A stretch of DNA of 64,000 nucleotides, from IMG/VR virus record IMGVR_UViG_3300021961_000075, positions 1-64,000 of that record; one strand, 5' to 3'. The position numbers were made by a program, and so were the translations under genes. Origin of the DNA: a virus. Every line of letters starts with the position of its first letter. Within the stretch, counting starts at the first letter, position 1. The notes under the pieces were generated by a model. It made no database searches and was not told the origin of the DNA. It saw nothing but the letters and a program-made list of their open reading frames with translations. Positions 44,301 to 52,729 of this stretch are shown here, in pieces.

Positions 44301-47300
44301 AAAGTATATTTAAAAAACCAGAGGATGCTACCGAAGAAAACGCTGAAAAAGCAGTAAACGCTGTAACAGATGTTCTTGATAAAGCATTAAAAGAAAAACT
44401 ACCTGTAATTGTTTCTAATTTTAATAAAAGTTTAGAAAACCTTAGCGTAGAACAAAAAATAGAAAAATTAAAAATATTCTACGACAACGTTATAAAGCCA
44501 TTAAAAGAAACGACTACTAAAAGTATAGTTGATTTTACTGATGCAGATGCAACGTTAAATTGGATGCTTGAAAATATACCTAATATAAAAGATAAAAATA
44601 TACAATATAAGACAGAAGGTTCTGGTAGTGGTAAGTCAATCGTCTACATTACTAATAATATAAGTAAAAAATTAAGCACCTCTCCTCTTGGGCCAAAAAC
44701 TAGAGATACTATAAATAAAAAAGGCAGCGCTAAAAATATCTTAGATTACTTGTATTCTAAAACAGCGGCTAGAGATATAGGTGTTGAATTAAAAAATAAA
44801 AGCAACATACAAGTAATAAGTGATAGAACAGATAAAAACATAAACTCTTTAACGGTTTTTATTACAGATATGATTGAATCTGGCCGAATAGATGAGTTAT
44901 TATTAATTCTTAGACTTCAAAAAGAATCATCAATTTCTCCTTTAAGACTTTCCGCTAGATTAAAATATATACAATCAGATTTTGATTCATCTTTAGAAGA
45001 CAAAAGTACTGAATCTATAAAACAAGGAACAGGATGGACATATGAGCATGTGACAACAACGGAGACTACGTATCAAGCGCTTAAAGAAGAAATACTGGCT
45101 GGTAGAACAGAAAAAATTAGAGAAATACTTGAAAAAGGCGTGGCTGCTTATATTTCTACTAAAATAGCAAATCAAAAAATAAACAAAACAGATTACAAGC
45201 AATCTAATGGCCCTAATTTTAATATACTTACAGATGATCCACTAGAAAGACTAACTAGATTTGATATCAAAGTTGAGCCTATAGAAAACAAAATAAAAAT
45301 CAAAGATCCTGTATCAAATAAAGAAACAACGGTTTCAGACGCAAGATCACTTCGCCCACAACAAATGATTGAAGCAAAAACTGGTGGGCAAATAAAAGCC
45401 ACACAAGTTATTACTAAATCTGAAGCTAAAGCACTAGAAAGAACAAGAAAGAAGTTTTTCAGGGGTATTATTTCTCCTGGCGCAGATGACGCGCATGGAC
45501 TTGTTCAAGATTTCTATAGAAAAGGAAAATTAGGAGAAGAAGATCACACTTGGTTTAAAGAAAATTTCTTTGATCTGTTTGACGACGCTTCTATAGCAAT
45601 GAATAAAAACACGATTGCTAAACAACGTCATTACGAAAACATAAGAAAAAAGCACAAGCAAACTTTCAAAACCTTAAAAGAAAAAGTCATGGGTCCATTT
45701 GATAATGACATGATTTTAAGGGTATACTTGTATACTAAAGCTGGTGTGACTGCTGAGCAGTTAGGATTATCTCAAAGTCAAGTTAACGACATGATGATGT
45801 ATGTTAATGACAATACTGATCTTCTTGATTTAGCCAATGACTTAAGACAGTTAAATAGTGGCGAAGAATTTTGGATTGTACCTGAAGACCCTAAAAACTT
45901 TACAGCTGGTAGACTAGCTAACGATATAAGTGAAATATTAAACAAGAAAGATAGACAAAGATTTTTCGAAAAGTTTAATGAAGCTAAAGACGCTATATTC
46001 AGTGATGATTTCATGAATAAAGTAGAGGCTGTTTATGGTAAAGAATTTAGAAACGCGCTGGGCGATGCTCTGTACAGAATGGAAACTGGTAGAAGCAGAA
46101 GTTCTGGCGTTGATCCACAAGTTGGCGCGCTATGGAACTGGTTTAGAGGTTCTGTCGGTGTTACGATGTTCTTCCATACTAGATCTGCAATACTACAAAC
46201 TATATCGTTTTCAAACTATATAGATTTAGAAAACAACAATCTTATAGCCGCATCGAAAGCTTTTGCAGATCAACGTCAATTCTGGGAAGACTTTATGTTC
46301 TTAATGAAAAGTGAGTATTTAGCCCAAAGAAGAGGTGGTCTTTCTACAGAAATAAACATGCAAGATTTAGCCGATGATTTAAACGCAGGTGGAGCAGTCG
46401 GTACAAGATCTATAATATCTAAGCTTTTACAAGTTGGTTTTTCATTTACCCAGGCTGGTGATGCATTTGCTATATCTTTTGGCGGTGCTTCTTATTATAG
46501 AAATCAAGTTAACGCCTACTTAAAACAAGGTCTTACAGAAGAACAAGCTCAAGAAAAAGCATTTAGAGATTTTGTTAGAAAAACAGAAGAATCTCAACAA
46601 TCTTCAAGACCAGACAGGCTGTCTAAGCAGCAAGTAAGTATGTTTGGAAAGTTATTTTTAGCTTTTCAAAACATAACAGGTCAAATGACGCGTATACAGA
46701 CAAAAGAAATAAAAGACGTTCTAGCTGGTAGAGGGAATAAATATCAAAAATTATCTAGGGTTGCTTATTATTTCACTATGCAGAACATAATGTTCTCTGT
46801 GTTACAAAATGCAATATTTGCGTTTATGTTCCCTGACGATGAGGAAGAAGAAGAATTATTAAAAACTAAAACTCAACGAGTAATTAATAACTCTTTAGAC
46901 ACTATATTAAGAGGTACGGGTGTTTATGGCGCCGTAGTTGCTATGGTTAAAAATGCAACTATGGAATTTATAGAGCAAGAGCGTAGAAGCTCTGAAGGCA
47001 AGGGTAGAGCCGATCATATGTATACTATGATAGAAATAGCCAATGTTTCTGCACCAATAGGAATTAAAGCTAGAAAAATAGGTGCAATGATAGACTCTTA
47101 TAGATACAACAAAGGTGTTCATGAAAGAATGGGTGCAGATATTGATAATCCAGCACTAGACATTATAGCCAATGGAGTTTCTGTAGGTGCCAACATTCCA
47201 GCTGATAGGATTTTAAATAAAATAAGAAATATAAAAGCAGCTCATGACGAGCAAACAGAGACTCTTCATAAAATATTATTATTAGCTGGTTGGAATACGT

Positions 47301-47437
47301 GGGACTTAGGAGTCAGTGGTCAAAGAGAAAAAGCAGCTGAAGTAAAAAAACAAATAAGATCAGAAAAGTCTAAAACTAAAAAAGCTAAAAAATTAGAAGG
47401 TTTGTCTGAAAAAGAAAAGCTAAGCATAGGTTTTTAA
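41372..47437 (+). CDS. giant internal virion (ejection) protein
   Basis: At 2021 residues this is the largest gene in the window. The N-terminus starts MLEYTVNGELYNVPEDLENK. A hydrophobic Gly/Ala region (about 230-265) could insert in membranes. Long helical charged regions fill 440-1150. Around 1590-1620 is GVTMFFHTRSAILQTISFSN and around 1750-1785 KLFLAFQNITGQMTRIQTKE, blocks found in very large phage polyvalent or ejection proteins. No lysozyme or transglycosylase motif or RNA-polymerase catalytic motif is seen. It is probably delivered with the genome. Confidence 0.7.
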   Translation: MLEYTVNGELYNVPEDLENKFLEKYPNAVKVETSQPGKIPPQVPGAPVETTAAPDMASKSEDTSLELQEINNEEKRKLPFLVRNELSTSGLPFTRENVDSALAKHKARTERPISEAIKEDVDKAKKDINIAKQSFSNIVSNFYNEDLVEDDPFVAALSSNMPMLQGQARFFTSPRLKRFYTSISYGTLEMLDNLGFDLDKSKAEVSKEFLEAEKRTKQVVGLTDVKGPATLLAAITGAGSEVGFSIATGLASGGYLPMAEMIGGMVTNYNVEKAKSKYKDLSEEDAVEQLIKDKDTDFWLPTTLAVPAALAERYALKGTTKFLTKNIASSGKKEIAKSILINSNKEGGTEWIQGALETATSSLGANYDLEIESVINGVSVPTKVLKSAQDAFDFAFSKQGLETYLQGLVGTGVISSSKAAIDKLGPDAYRALATTRYVMDEGKVEKLTDEIADLIEKKNTATNPEMIKIFEEQIQQKEQELKGQVINQAGFFDAFEEEDYDEIKDASKLSRAHVEKVNELRQDLNDGIIDESEYNELYNNYKDKYKQALNRIKNVVDKAKENISQKNIDISNKNEELFGIITNPESKPSQIDRARNEIALNNMGLVNNLINSKFNPATAEASGFTRDMFESAVYEEYSKLINTYNPESGVPFGAYLKQNLPKRLPRIFEQGTEKAADGGFVFKEDVSERRDIMAEESDIEVVKQEASKSMTKDLSMPADLVSEIETGVASVLATKLPPVSDPKFVKELSEAFKNKFTEIVKEQFGKKKEEFRQYLIDNFDTLFDQIPQEAFNKRLPGMFEAVTDETGRQVRERTAVGKGVFKKAQMTPEQFADYFTGEDVYASLASNRKVKLAEIVAQELGKDATAKVILNPEVATRFRQTQELLGQEVPGGFERSIALAIKRLDQLSENLEKFREGKLFSGPLGMATFIVEVFAKTLSKLLKRGMGFNKAVDAAAQKTVNDLGIESLFDKITSVFKSIFKKPEDATEENAEKAVNAVTDVLDKALKEKLPVIVSNFNKSLENLSVEQKIEKLKIFYDNVIKPLKETTTKSIVDFTDADATLNWMLENIPNIKDKNIQYKTEGSGSGKSIVYITNNISKKLSTSPLGPKTRDTINKKGSAKNILDYLYSKTAARDIGVELKNKSNIQVISDRTDKNINSLTVFITDMIESGRIDELLLILRLQKESSISPLRLSARLKYIQSDFDSSLEDKSTESIKQGTGWTYEHVTTTETTYQALKEEILAGRTEKIREILEKGVAAYISTKIANQKINKTDYKQSNGPNFNILTDDPLERLTRFDIKVEPIENKIKIKDPVSNKETTVSDARSLRPQQMIEAKTGGQIKATQVITKSEAKALERTRKKFFRGIISPGADDAHGLVQDFYRKGKLGEEDHTWFKENFFDLFDDASIAMNKNTIAKQRHYENIRKKHKQTFKTLKEKVMGPFDNDMILRVYLYTKAGVTAEQLGLSQSQVNDMMMYVNDNTDLLDLANDLRQLNSGEEFWIVPEDPKNFTAGRLANDISEILNKKDRQRFFEKFNEAKDAIFSDDFMNKVEAVYGKEFRNALGDALYRMETGRSRSSGVDPQVGALWNWFRGSVGVTMFFHTRSAILQTISFSNYIDLENNNLIAASKAFADQRQFWEDFMFLMKSEYLAQRRGGLSTEINMQDLADDLNAGGAVGTRSIISKLLQVGFSFTQAGDAFAISFGGASYYRNQVNAYLKQGLTEEQAQEKAFRDFVRKTEESQQSSRPDRLSKQQVSMFGKLFLAFQNITGQMTRIQTKEIKDVLAGRGNKYQKLSRVAYYFTMQNIMFSVLQNAIFAFMFPDDEEEEELLKTKTQRVINNSLDTILRGTGVYGAVVAMVKNATMEFIEQERRSSEGKGRADHMYTMIEIANVSAPIGIKARKIGAMIDSYRYNKGVHERMGADIDNPALDIIANGVSVGANIPADRILNKIRNIKAAHDEQTETLHKILLLAGWNTWDLGVSGQREKAAEVKKQIRSEKSKTKKAKKLEGLSEKEKLSIGF

Positions 47438-47455
47438 AAATAATAAAATAAAAAA

Positions 47456-47611
47456 ATGGATTTACAAGATTTAAAAATATATTTACTTAATGGCTTTTCT
47501 TTAGTCATGTCTTTTACGGCTATAGAAATGACCTTAAAAATATTACTGTTAGTAGTCTCTATAGGCTATACAATACATAAGTGGTATGAAATGGCTAATA
47601 AGCGTAAGTAG
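47456..47611 (+). CDS. 51-aa membrane protein, holin-like
   Basis: MDLQDLKIYLLNGFSLVMSF is followed by a clear membrane span (KILLLVVSIGYTIHKWY) and a basic tail. One or two helices, short length and a position near lysis genes suit a small holin or pinholin. It overlaps the next start by 26 bases. A separate holin candidate lies at 52501-52728. Confidence 0.6.
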   Translation: MDLQDLKIYLLNGFSLVMSFTAIEMTLKILLLVVSIGYTIHKWYEMANKRK

Positions 47612-48041
47612 TTTATTATTAAGTCTTTGTGTTTATTCCCAAGAAATAACCATTGGCAAGATTAGCAATAAAATAGTACATGGAGATTTAATTGGAAATA
47701 GAAACCTGGAATTTGGTATTAAGAGCATATTAGAAGAGCTCGTACAGGATCAAGGTTATGATCTAGTTGAAAATAGTGAATCGATCCTAGAGGTCGATTT
47801 ATTATATTTTGACGTTAAAAGAACCAGTACCAACGCGGCTGTTTTCACAAAAACGAACAACCAAGTTGAGATAATAGCTGAAGGTCGGTTCAATGGCAAG
47901 AAAGTAAAAGTAAAAGCTACAGCCGACAATATTATTACGTCTACAATCATATTAAATAATCAAGGAACGTTCAATCAGCAGAGCGTTTCAACAGCTTTAA
48001 AAAGATTATGTAATCAGATTATAGACAAACTAAAACTATGA
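47586..48041 (+). CDS. secreted protein, first gene of the envelope cassette
   Basis: A 151-residue protein with signal peptide MKWLISVSSLLLSLCVYSQE, cleavage expected before Gln, as common in Bacteroidetes. The mature part alternates strands and helices: LEVDLLYFDVKRTS, VEIIAEGRFNGKKVKVKATA, and the last helix SVSTALKRLCNQIIDKL. This layout is reminiscent of YajG- and CsgG-type periplasmic domains. It overlaps the next gene by four bases. Confidence 0.65.
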   Translation: MKWLISVSSLLLSLCVYSQEITIGKISNKIVHGDLIGNRNLEFGIKSILEELVQDQGYDLVENSESILEVDLLYFDVKRTSTNAAVFTKTNNQVEIIAEGRFNGKKVKVKATADNIITSTIILNNQGTFNQQSVSTALKRLCNQIIDKLKL

Positions 48042-49753
48042 AAAAACTATTGTTTCTACTTTTGTTCCCAGTATTAACATTTGGACAAAGTTTTAACCTA
48101 AAACATGAAATACTAGAACAAGGACCATTTGTAGTAGGAGACACAATAACAATAAAATACCAATTAATAGATAACACTAACTCCGTCACAGCAAGGCTAC
48201 TTCAGTTTGATATAGGATGGGATTTAGATAAACTAACTAGATTAGGAACACCTAACTGGCAACTTACAACCCCAGACAATAAGAGTTTTACTCATAATTA
48301 TTGGTCTGGATATACATATGTTAGCGCGCCTGGTTATGATTGGAGTGAACTAACTCAACAGCATGAAAATGGATGGACATATACTGGAGGAGGAAATGAA
48401 GGCGTAGCTAGATTTACAATCCAAAGTGTAGACGATATTGGTCCTGAATTATTTTTACAGCAGTTTACTATAAAAGATATCACTGGTACTAACGCTACAG
48501 ACTACACTGACGCTGTTAGATTTAACTGGGCGTATCTTATAGATTCAAATAACGTTAATACTTATGACGTGTTTCCAGATCCATCAAGAGAATTGGATCT
48601 TAATGCTAGCAACTCTACCCCAGCTGGCACAGTAACGTTTCAGTTACAAACTCCAAACGCAGAAAACATATCAGATTACATGATTGTTATTGAAACCTTA
48701 GAGCAATACCAATCAATGCAAGAAGGCACTCAACAATCATATAGTTATATTCAAGGTAATTTCAATGCTTCTGCCCAGTTTATAACAACAGAACTAAAAC
48801 AAGATACACCTTATATAGTAAATGTTTTTATAGCTGGTACGTATAATCAAGAAAATCAAACAAACGTATATCCTCAATGGCTAGATGATGTTGTAACTGT
48901 TTCTGATGTAATGCAGACATTTAAGCAAGCTATAGGCACTGAGCCAGATGGTACAGGAAATGTTTTTCAATACAACATACAAAAACGCCTAGCAAACGTA
49001 GATCAGCAAGGTCCTAACGATCCTGTAGATTTTAAAGACAGTTATGCTTTACTAGCGCACATAGCTGGCGTATTAGATAATGCTGCGGATCAAAACAACA
49101 GTGAGGCTCAGGAATTTTATCCTATAACTTCGTTTGCAAACGGGTCAATGAACACATCTGGTTTCTTTGACACATTTGGTACACCTATAAATTCAGAAGA
49201 AGAATGGTTAGCATCTAGAACGTTTACCTTAGAAAATGATCAACCTATCACATTTAATTTTGCACATGGATTAATGGGTGATGCAGATCTTTCTCATTCG
49301 ACAACGCCAAATTTAAATGCAGACACTGAAATATCAGCTTTAACTAAATCAAGAAGGATGCCAAATATACTTATGGCTGCACCACAAGAAACAATTGATT
49401 TAGATATTGTATCAGAACTTGTAAACGGCGAGGTAGTACTAGAAATAAACTTAACAAAAGAAGATTTGGCTGGCATGCAATTTAACATAAGCTATGACAA
49501 GTCTATTCTAATGTTTAAAGATATAATTTTTGACACTGGAAATACTATGACAAATTTTGCCAAACACTTTGACGACGGCAGAATAAATCTTGGTACAATA
49601 AATATAAAAGAGGAAAACGTTAAAACAGGCAAACCATTCAAACTCGTGTTTGTTCCGAAAGTATCAATTCAAAACACAGCTGGTCTTGTAACATTTAAAG
49701 TTACTGACGCTGTAAAACACAATGGAACAAAAGTAAACCTAAACATACAATAA
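48038..49753 (+). CDS. large secreted protein with cohesin-like and dockerin-like segments
   Basis: A 571-residue protein with signal peptide MKKLLFLLLFPVLTFGQ. Residues about 20-190 form an Ig-like beta domain (FVVGDTITIKYQL, FDIGWDLDKL). Near residue 315-350, VDQQGPNDPVDFKDSYALLA resembles a dockerin loop and helix. The C-terminal 130 residues (LVNGEVVLEINLTKEDLAGM, FNISYDKSILMFKD) look like a cohesin beta-sandwich. Such pairs normally assemble extracellular complexes. There is no type 9 sorting tail that I can recognise. It starts four bases inside the previous gene. Confidence 0.65.
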   Translation: MKKLLFLLLFPVLTFGQSFNLKHEILEQGPFVVGDTITIKYQLIDNTNSVTARLLQFDIGWDLDKLTRLGTPNWQLTTPDNKSFTHNYWSGYTYVSAPGYDWSELTQQHENGWTYTGGGNEGVARFTIQSVDDIGPELFLQQFTIKDITGTNATDYTDAVRFNWAYLIDSNNVNTYDVFPDPSRELDLNASNSTPAGTVTFQLQTPNAENISDYMIVIETLEQYQSMQEGTQQSYSYIQGNFNASAQFITTELKQDTPYIVNVFIAGTYNQENQTNVYPQWLDDVVTVSDVMQTFKQAIGTEPDGTGNVFQYNIQKRLANVDQQGPNDPVDFKDSYALLAHIAGVLDNAADQNNSEAQEFYPITSFANGSMNTSGFFDTFGTPINSEEEWLASRTFTLENDQPITFNFAHGLMGDADLSHSTTPNLNADTEISALTKSRRMPNILMAAPQETIDLDIVSELVNGEVVLEINLTKEDLAGMQFNISYDKSILMFKDIIFDTGNTMTNFAKHFDDGRINLGTINIKEENVKTGKPFKLVFVPKVSIQNTAGLVTFKVTDAVKHNGTKVNLNIQ

Positions 49754-49754
49754 T

Positions 49755-50132
49755 ATGAAAAAACATTTGCTATACACGTTGTTTGCCTTAATTGCTATAA
49801 CCTCTTGTGCTAAAGACGAGTTTTACATTGGCGATATTTATAATCTTGTACCAGAATCTTTAGTTATTAAAGAAAACGCTGGATTAAAACTTGAGAACTA
49901 TATTGTAAAAGATCAAGTAAGCGTCAATGTTAAACTACCTTCTCAAGGCGTTTATAGAATTAGAATAGAAGATATTTCTGGCAAAGTTGTTTCTCAAGAA
50001 AAAATAACCGCGGCACAAGGAGATAACATACTTAAAGTGTACGTGAATGCTTTGCCCAAGTCTTCTTATACGTTAAAAGTTACAACAGAGTTTAATCAAA
50101 AAATAGGTGATCAAATATTCTCAAAAATATAA
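49755..50132 (+). CDS. lipoprotein with Bacteroidetes surface-export signal
   Basis: A 125-residue protein with signal peptide MKKHLLYTLFALIAITSC. The residues after the lipid-modified Cys are A-K-D-E-F, matching the C-x-K-(D/E)2 lipoprotein export signal that takes lipoproteins to the cell surface in Capnocytophaga and relatives. The mature part is one Ig-like beta domain (VNVKLPSQGVYRIRIEDISG, YTLKVTTEF). It should be displayed on the host surface. Confidence 0.75.
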   Translation: MKKHLLYTLFALIAITSCAKDEFYIGDIYNLVPESLVIKENAGLKLENYIVKDQVSVNVKLPSQGVYRIRIEDISGKVVSQEKITAAQGDNILKVYVNALPKSSYTLKVTTEFNQKIGDQIFSKI

Positions 50133-50135
50133 ATT

Positions 50136-50429
50136 ATGAGCGAAGAAAGTGGCGGGGGATTTTTAACCCAAATAAAAAATCAAGTAATAGCTGGTGTTGG
50201 TGTAGTGTTGACTACTCTTTCAACCGTTTTTATAGATGAAATAAAATCTTTAGTTGGTATAAAAGATGAGGTAGAAGAAGTTGCGACACAAGAACAAGTT
50301 GCGCAACCAGAGATTATTATTAATATACCTGAACAAAAGAAAGACACTGTAGTTAAAAAGGTTTATGTAGAACCTAAAAAAGAAAAAACAGAAACTGAAA
50401 AACGCAAAGATGAAGGGCTTGATTGGTAA
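50136..50429 (+). CDS. inner-membrane protein with long charged tail
   Basis: A 97-residue protein: an N-terminal segment that may span the membrane (VIAGVGVVLTTLSTVFI), then an acidic linker, a Pro/Lys stretch (INIPEQKKDTVVKKVYVEPK) and a charged end. It could span the periplasm like a TonB or spanin-type linker. It overlaps the CsgG-like gene by 20 bases. Confidence 0.65.
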   Translation: MSEESGGGFLTQIKNQVIAGVGVVLTTLSTVFIDEIKSLVGIKDEVEEVATQEQVAQPEIIINIPEQKKDTVVKKVYVEPKKEKTETEKRKDEGLDW

Positions 50430-51135
50430 ATTTCTATTTTTATGGTTGGCTTCAATAGGAGCTCTCTATGGACAGGTTTTAGGCAAAACCGTAACAGAAG
50501 ATTACACTGCAGATTTTGAATCAAGAGAATCAATCTGGGACATCCCAGAATACAACGGGGATCCAACGACCGTGGCTTTGTTGAGTATCGGTGTTAATGA
50601 CGAAGTATTAAGTCAATACCCTGAGCTCGGAGACTACAGAGTTGGACTTGGACTTACAAATATTACTACAGCATTTTTAGAAGAAACATTTCGTTTTGAA
50701 TTTGTAGAAACAAAAGATGAAATAAAAGACCGTATGGTTAAGCAGTATAAAGCTAGCCAACGAGGCTTAACGGCTAATGAGATCAACATCGTAGGTAATA
50801 TTATGCTTGCGAAGTATTTTTGTTATATAGAAGTGTATGATTTTTCTATATCAGAAGATGAAACACTTAATTTAAAAGATGGTGTAAAGAATACGCTTGT
50901 AACAAGATTAGGTTTGCAAGTTAAAATGGTTGATGCTGAGACTGGTTTATATATGACTGGCTCAGGATTAGGAAAAGCAACCACAACAAGAGAGCTAACA
51001 TTACTTAATGATGAAAACCTAGAAGACGTTAAATTTAATCAATCGTCAATAGGTACGTCTACAAAAAAGGCATTAGAAACTGCAGTTGCGAAAGTTGTAA
51101 AACGCATGATTCGCAAAGGCGTATTTGATCACTAA
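50410..51135 (+). CDS. CsgG-like outer-membrane pore protein
   Basis: A 241-residue protein with signal peptide MKGLIGKFLFLWLASIGALY, cleavage near G-Q and no lipobox. The mature part follows the CsgG/HfaB pattern: LTNITTAFLEETFRFEFVET, GNIMLAKYFCYIEVYDFSIS, LGLQVKMVDAETGLYMTGSG and a C-terminal helix STKKALETAVAKVVKRMI. CsgG forms an oligomeric channel that exports curli subunits. Lack of the lipidated Cys of E. coli CsgG is unusual, and a pore function is inferred. Confidence 0.65.
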   Translation: MKGLIGKFLFLWLASIGALYGQVLGKTVTEDYTADFESRESIWDIPEYNGDPTTVALLSIGVNDEVLSQYPELGDYRVGLGLTNITTAFLEETFRFEFVETKDEIKDRMVKQYKASQRGLTANEINIVGNIMLAKYFCYIEVYDFSISEDETLNLKDGVKNTLVTRLGLQVKMVDAETGLYMTGSGLGKATTTRELTLLNDENLEDVKFNQSSIGTSTKKALETAVAKVVKRMIRKGVFDH

Positions 51136-52478
51136 TGAAATGGTGGTATACTTTATATTTATTTTTTCTATTTATTTTATCGGCGCACTCGCAATCTTTA
51201 GTTCAGACATTTGTAGATCGCTGCACTGGAGAAATAAAAACAATAGTCATACCGCTTGAAGGTTCTACAGTTGTGGTTTTTTACAACAGATCAAGATCGT
51301 TTACTTTTAACGATGTAAGGTCTGGTGAATTACAGGCTTGGTTAGAAGAAACATATGCTTGGTGGCAATCATTATCACCTTGCTCTACAAATCAAGTCGC
51401 ACAAACAGCAACTCAAACAACTACACAAAATGCAACACAAAACACGGCCTCTACAGCGGCTAGTTCAGTTAGCCCGCCAACTCAAGGAACGAATACAACA
51501 AGTCAAAGCAGTGGTACAGCGACTCAAAGCGGTAATACTGAATCTAGCTCATCAGCAGGAACAGGGGAAACCTCTAACTCCGGTGGAAGCAACGATTCAG
51601 GAGGTGACGGAGGCAGCCAAGAGTCTCAGGGAGAAACCAGTGAAGGAGAAAGTCAAGAGGGGAACGATAGTTCAGGAGATGACTCCGAGTCAACAGAAGA
51701 AAGCTCAGAAGGAGAAGAAAGTGAGAATGAAGAGGATTCAAATGATGATGATGATGGAGAAGAATCTGAAGATGAAGAAGACAGTGGGTCGGGATCAAAA
51801 AAATCAAACCCTGTAATTGTAGCCGCTAACATAGCTACAATGTCTGCCTTAGATGGCTCTATAAACTTAGTAACAAATGTGGGCTTATCTCAAGCGAGTT
51901 TATCTGGTGATACTAGTAATTCCTTGAATATTATGATATGGGATAACCTACAGCAATTTAATCTCAATATAGCCACTTCTTTTATGAATAAAGAACAACA
52001 GGTGATTATTAGAGATGGAAACAAAACAAAAACTACGGGTGGAAATGTAAAAAGCGTAGTTACTACATCATTAAACGCAATGTATTCATTTGGTACTTTG
52101 AATGCGGCTTTTGGAAAAAGCAAGGTTTATTTGATGAAAAATAACTTAGCGGCTGGTTGGGCTTCTAATATTATGGCGATGAAAATCCAAAAAGATTTTA
52201 TGTTTATGCCAACAATGATAGGGTTTGCTACTAAGCCTTATGTTTTTTACAAGTACACTGTTTCACCCATGCTGGCTACGGCTTTAAATCCAGTTATGTA
52301 TTCTACGAGTACAAAACAATTTACTTATAATACAAACGCTATGTTCATTATAGGTTCAAGTGGAAGTTTTAATCTTACTAAAAACTTTTATGTAAACTTA
52401 GGATTTAATATTATAGAAAGTACGGCTAACCTACCTATGACATGGGCGGCAACTATAGGAAGCAGATTCCAATTTTAA
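51135..52478 (+). CDS. outer-membrane-like protein with acidic Ser-rich spacer
   Basis: A 447-residue protein with signal peptide ending SAHSQ. Residues about 20-90 are a small beta domain with two Cys. Residues 90-225 are low complexity, first Thr/Gln/Ala, then Ser/Gly/Glu, then Asp/Glu. The last 210 residues are alternating strands ending GSRFQF with a terminal Phe, the pattern of an outer-membrane beta-barrel. It overlaps the CsgG-like gene by one base. It may be the exported or surface partner. Confidence 0.65.
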   Translation: MKWWYTLYLFFLFILSAHSQSLVQTFVDRCTGEIKTIVIPLEGSTVVVFYNRSRSFTFNDVRSGELQAWLEETYAWWQSLSPCSTNQVAQTATQTTTQNATQNTASTAASSVSPPTQGTNTTSQSSGTATQSGNTESSSSAGTGETSNSGGSNDSGGDGGSQESQGETSEGESQEGNDSSGDDSESTEESSEGEESENEEDSNDDDDGEESEDEEDSGSGSKKSNPVIVAANIATMSALDGSINLVTNVGLSQASLSGDTSNSLNIMIWDNLQQFNLNIATSFMNKEQQVIIRDGNKTKTTGGNVKSVVTTSLNAMYSFGTLNAAFGKSKVYLMKNNLAAGWASNIMAMKIQKDFMFMPTMIGFATKPYVFYKYTVSPMLATALNPVMYSTSTKQFTYNTNAMFIIGSSGSFNLTKNFYVNLGFNIIESTANLPMTWAATIGSRFQF

Positions 52479-52500
52479 AACTAACTAACTAAACTAAACT

Positions 52501-52728
52501 ATGGCTTTTAAAGACATTTTTAAAGACGAAAACGAAATCAACGAAAAATCAGTTGTTGGTTTTGCTTCATTTGCAATTATGGTAATATTTGCTCTTGCAG
52601 ATATTGTTACAGGATTTATTGGTAAAGATCTTGTGGTCCAAGAATTTATTTATAACAGTTTTGTTATAATTACGCTTGGATCTTTTGGTATTGGTGAAGC
52701 AGGTAAAATATTTGGTAAAAAAGAATAA
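52501..52728 (+). CDS. holin-like membrane protein
   Basis: A 75-residue protein with an acidic N-terminus (MAFKDIFKDENEINEKS) and two membrane helices (VVGFASFAIMVIFALADIV and FIYNSFVIITLGSFGIG), ending KKE. Two spans with charged ends directly before the endolysin is a classic holin arrangement. The start follows an AACTAAACTATGG leader also seen before the fibre gene at 10421. Confidence 0.7.
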   Translation: MAFKDIFKDENEINEKSVVGFASFAIMVIFALADIVTGFIGKDLVVQEFIYNSFVIITLGSFGIGEAGKIFGKKE

Positions 52729-52729
52729 T

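Noticed and set aside
51355-51816. 153-codon basic frame inside the outer-membrane-like gene
   Set aside because: It is the out-of-frame translation of the low-complexity acidic spacer, which yields Lys/Gln-rich runs. There is no independent start context.
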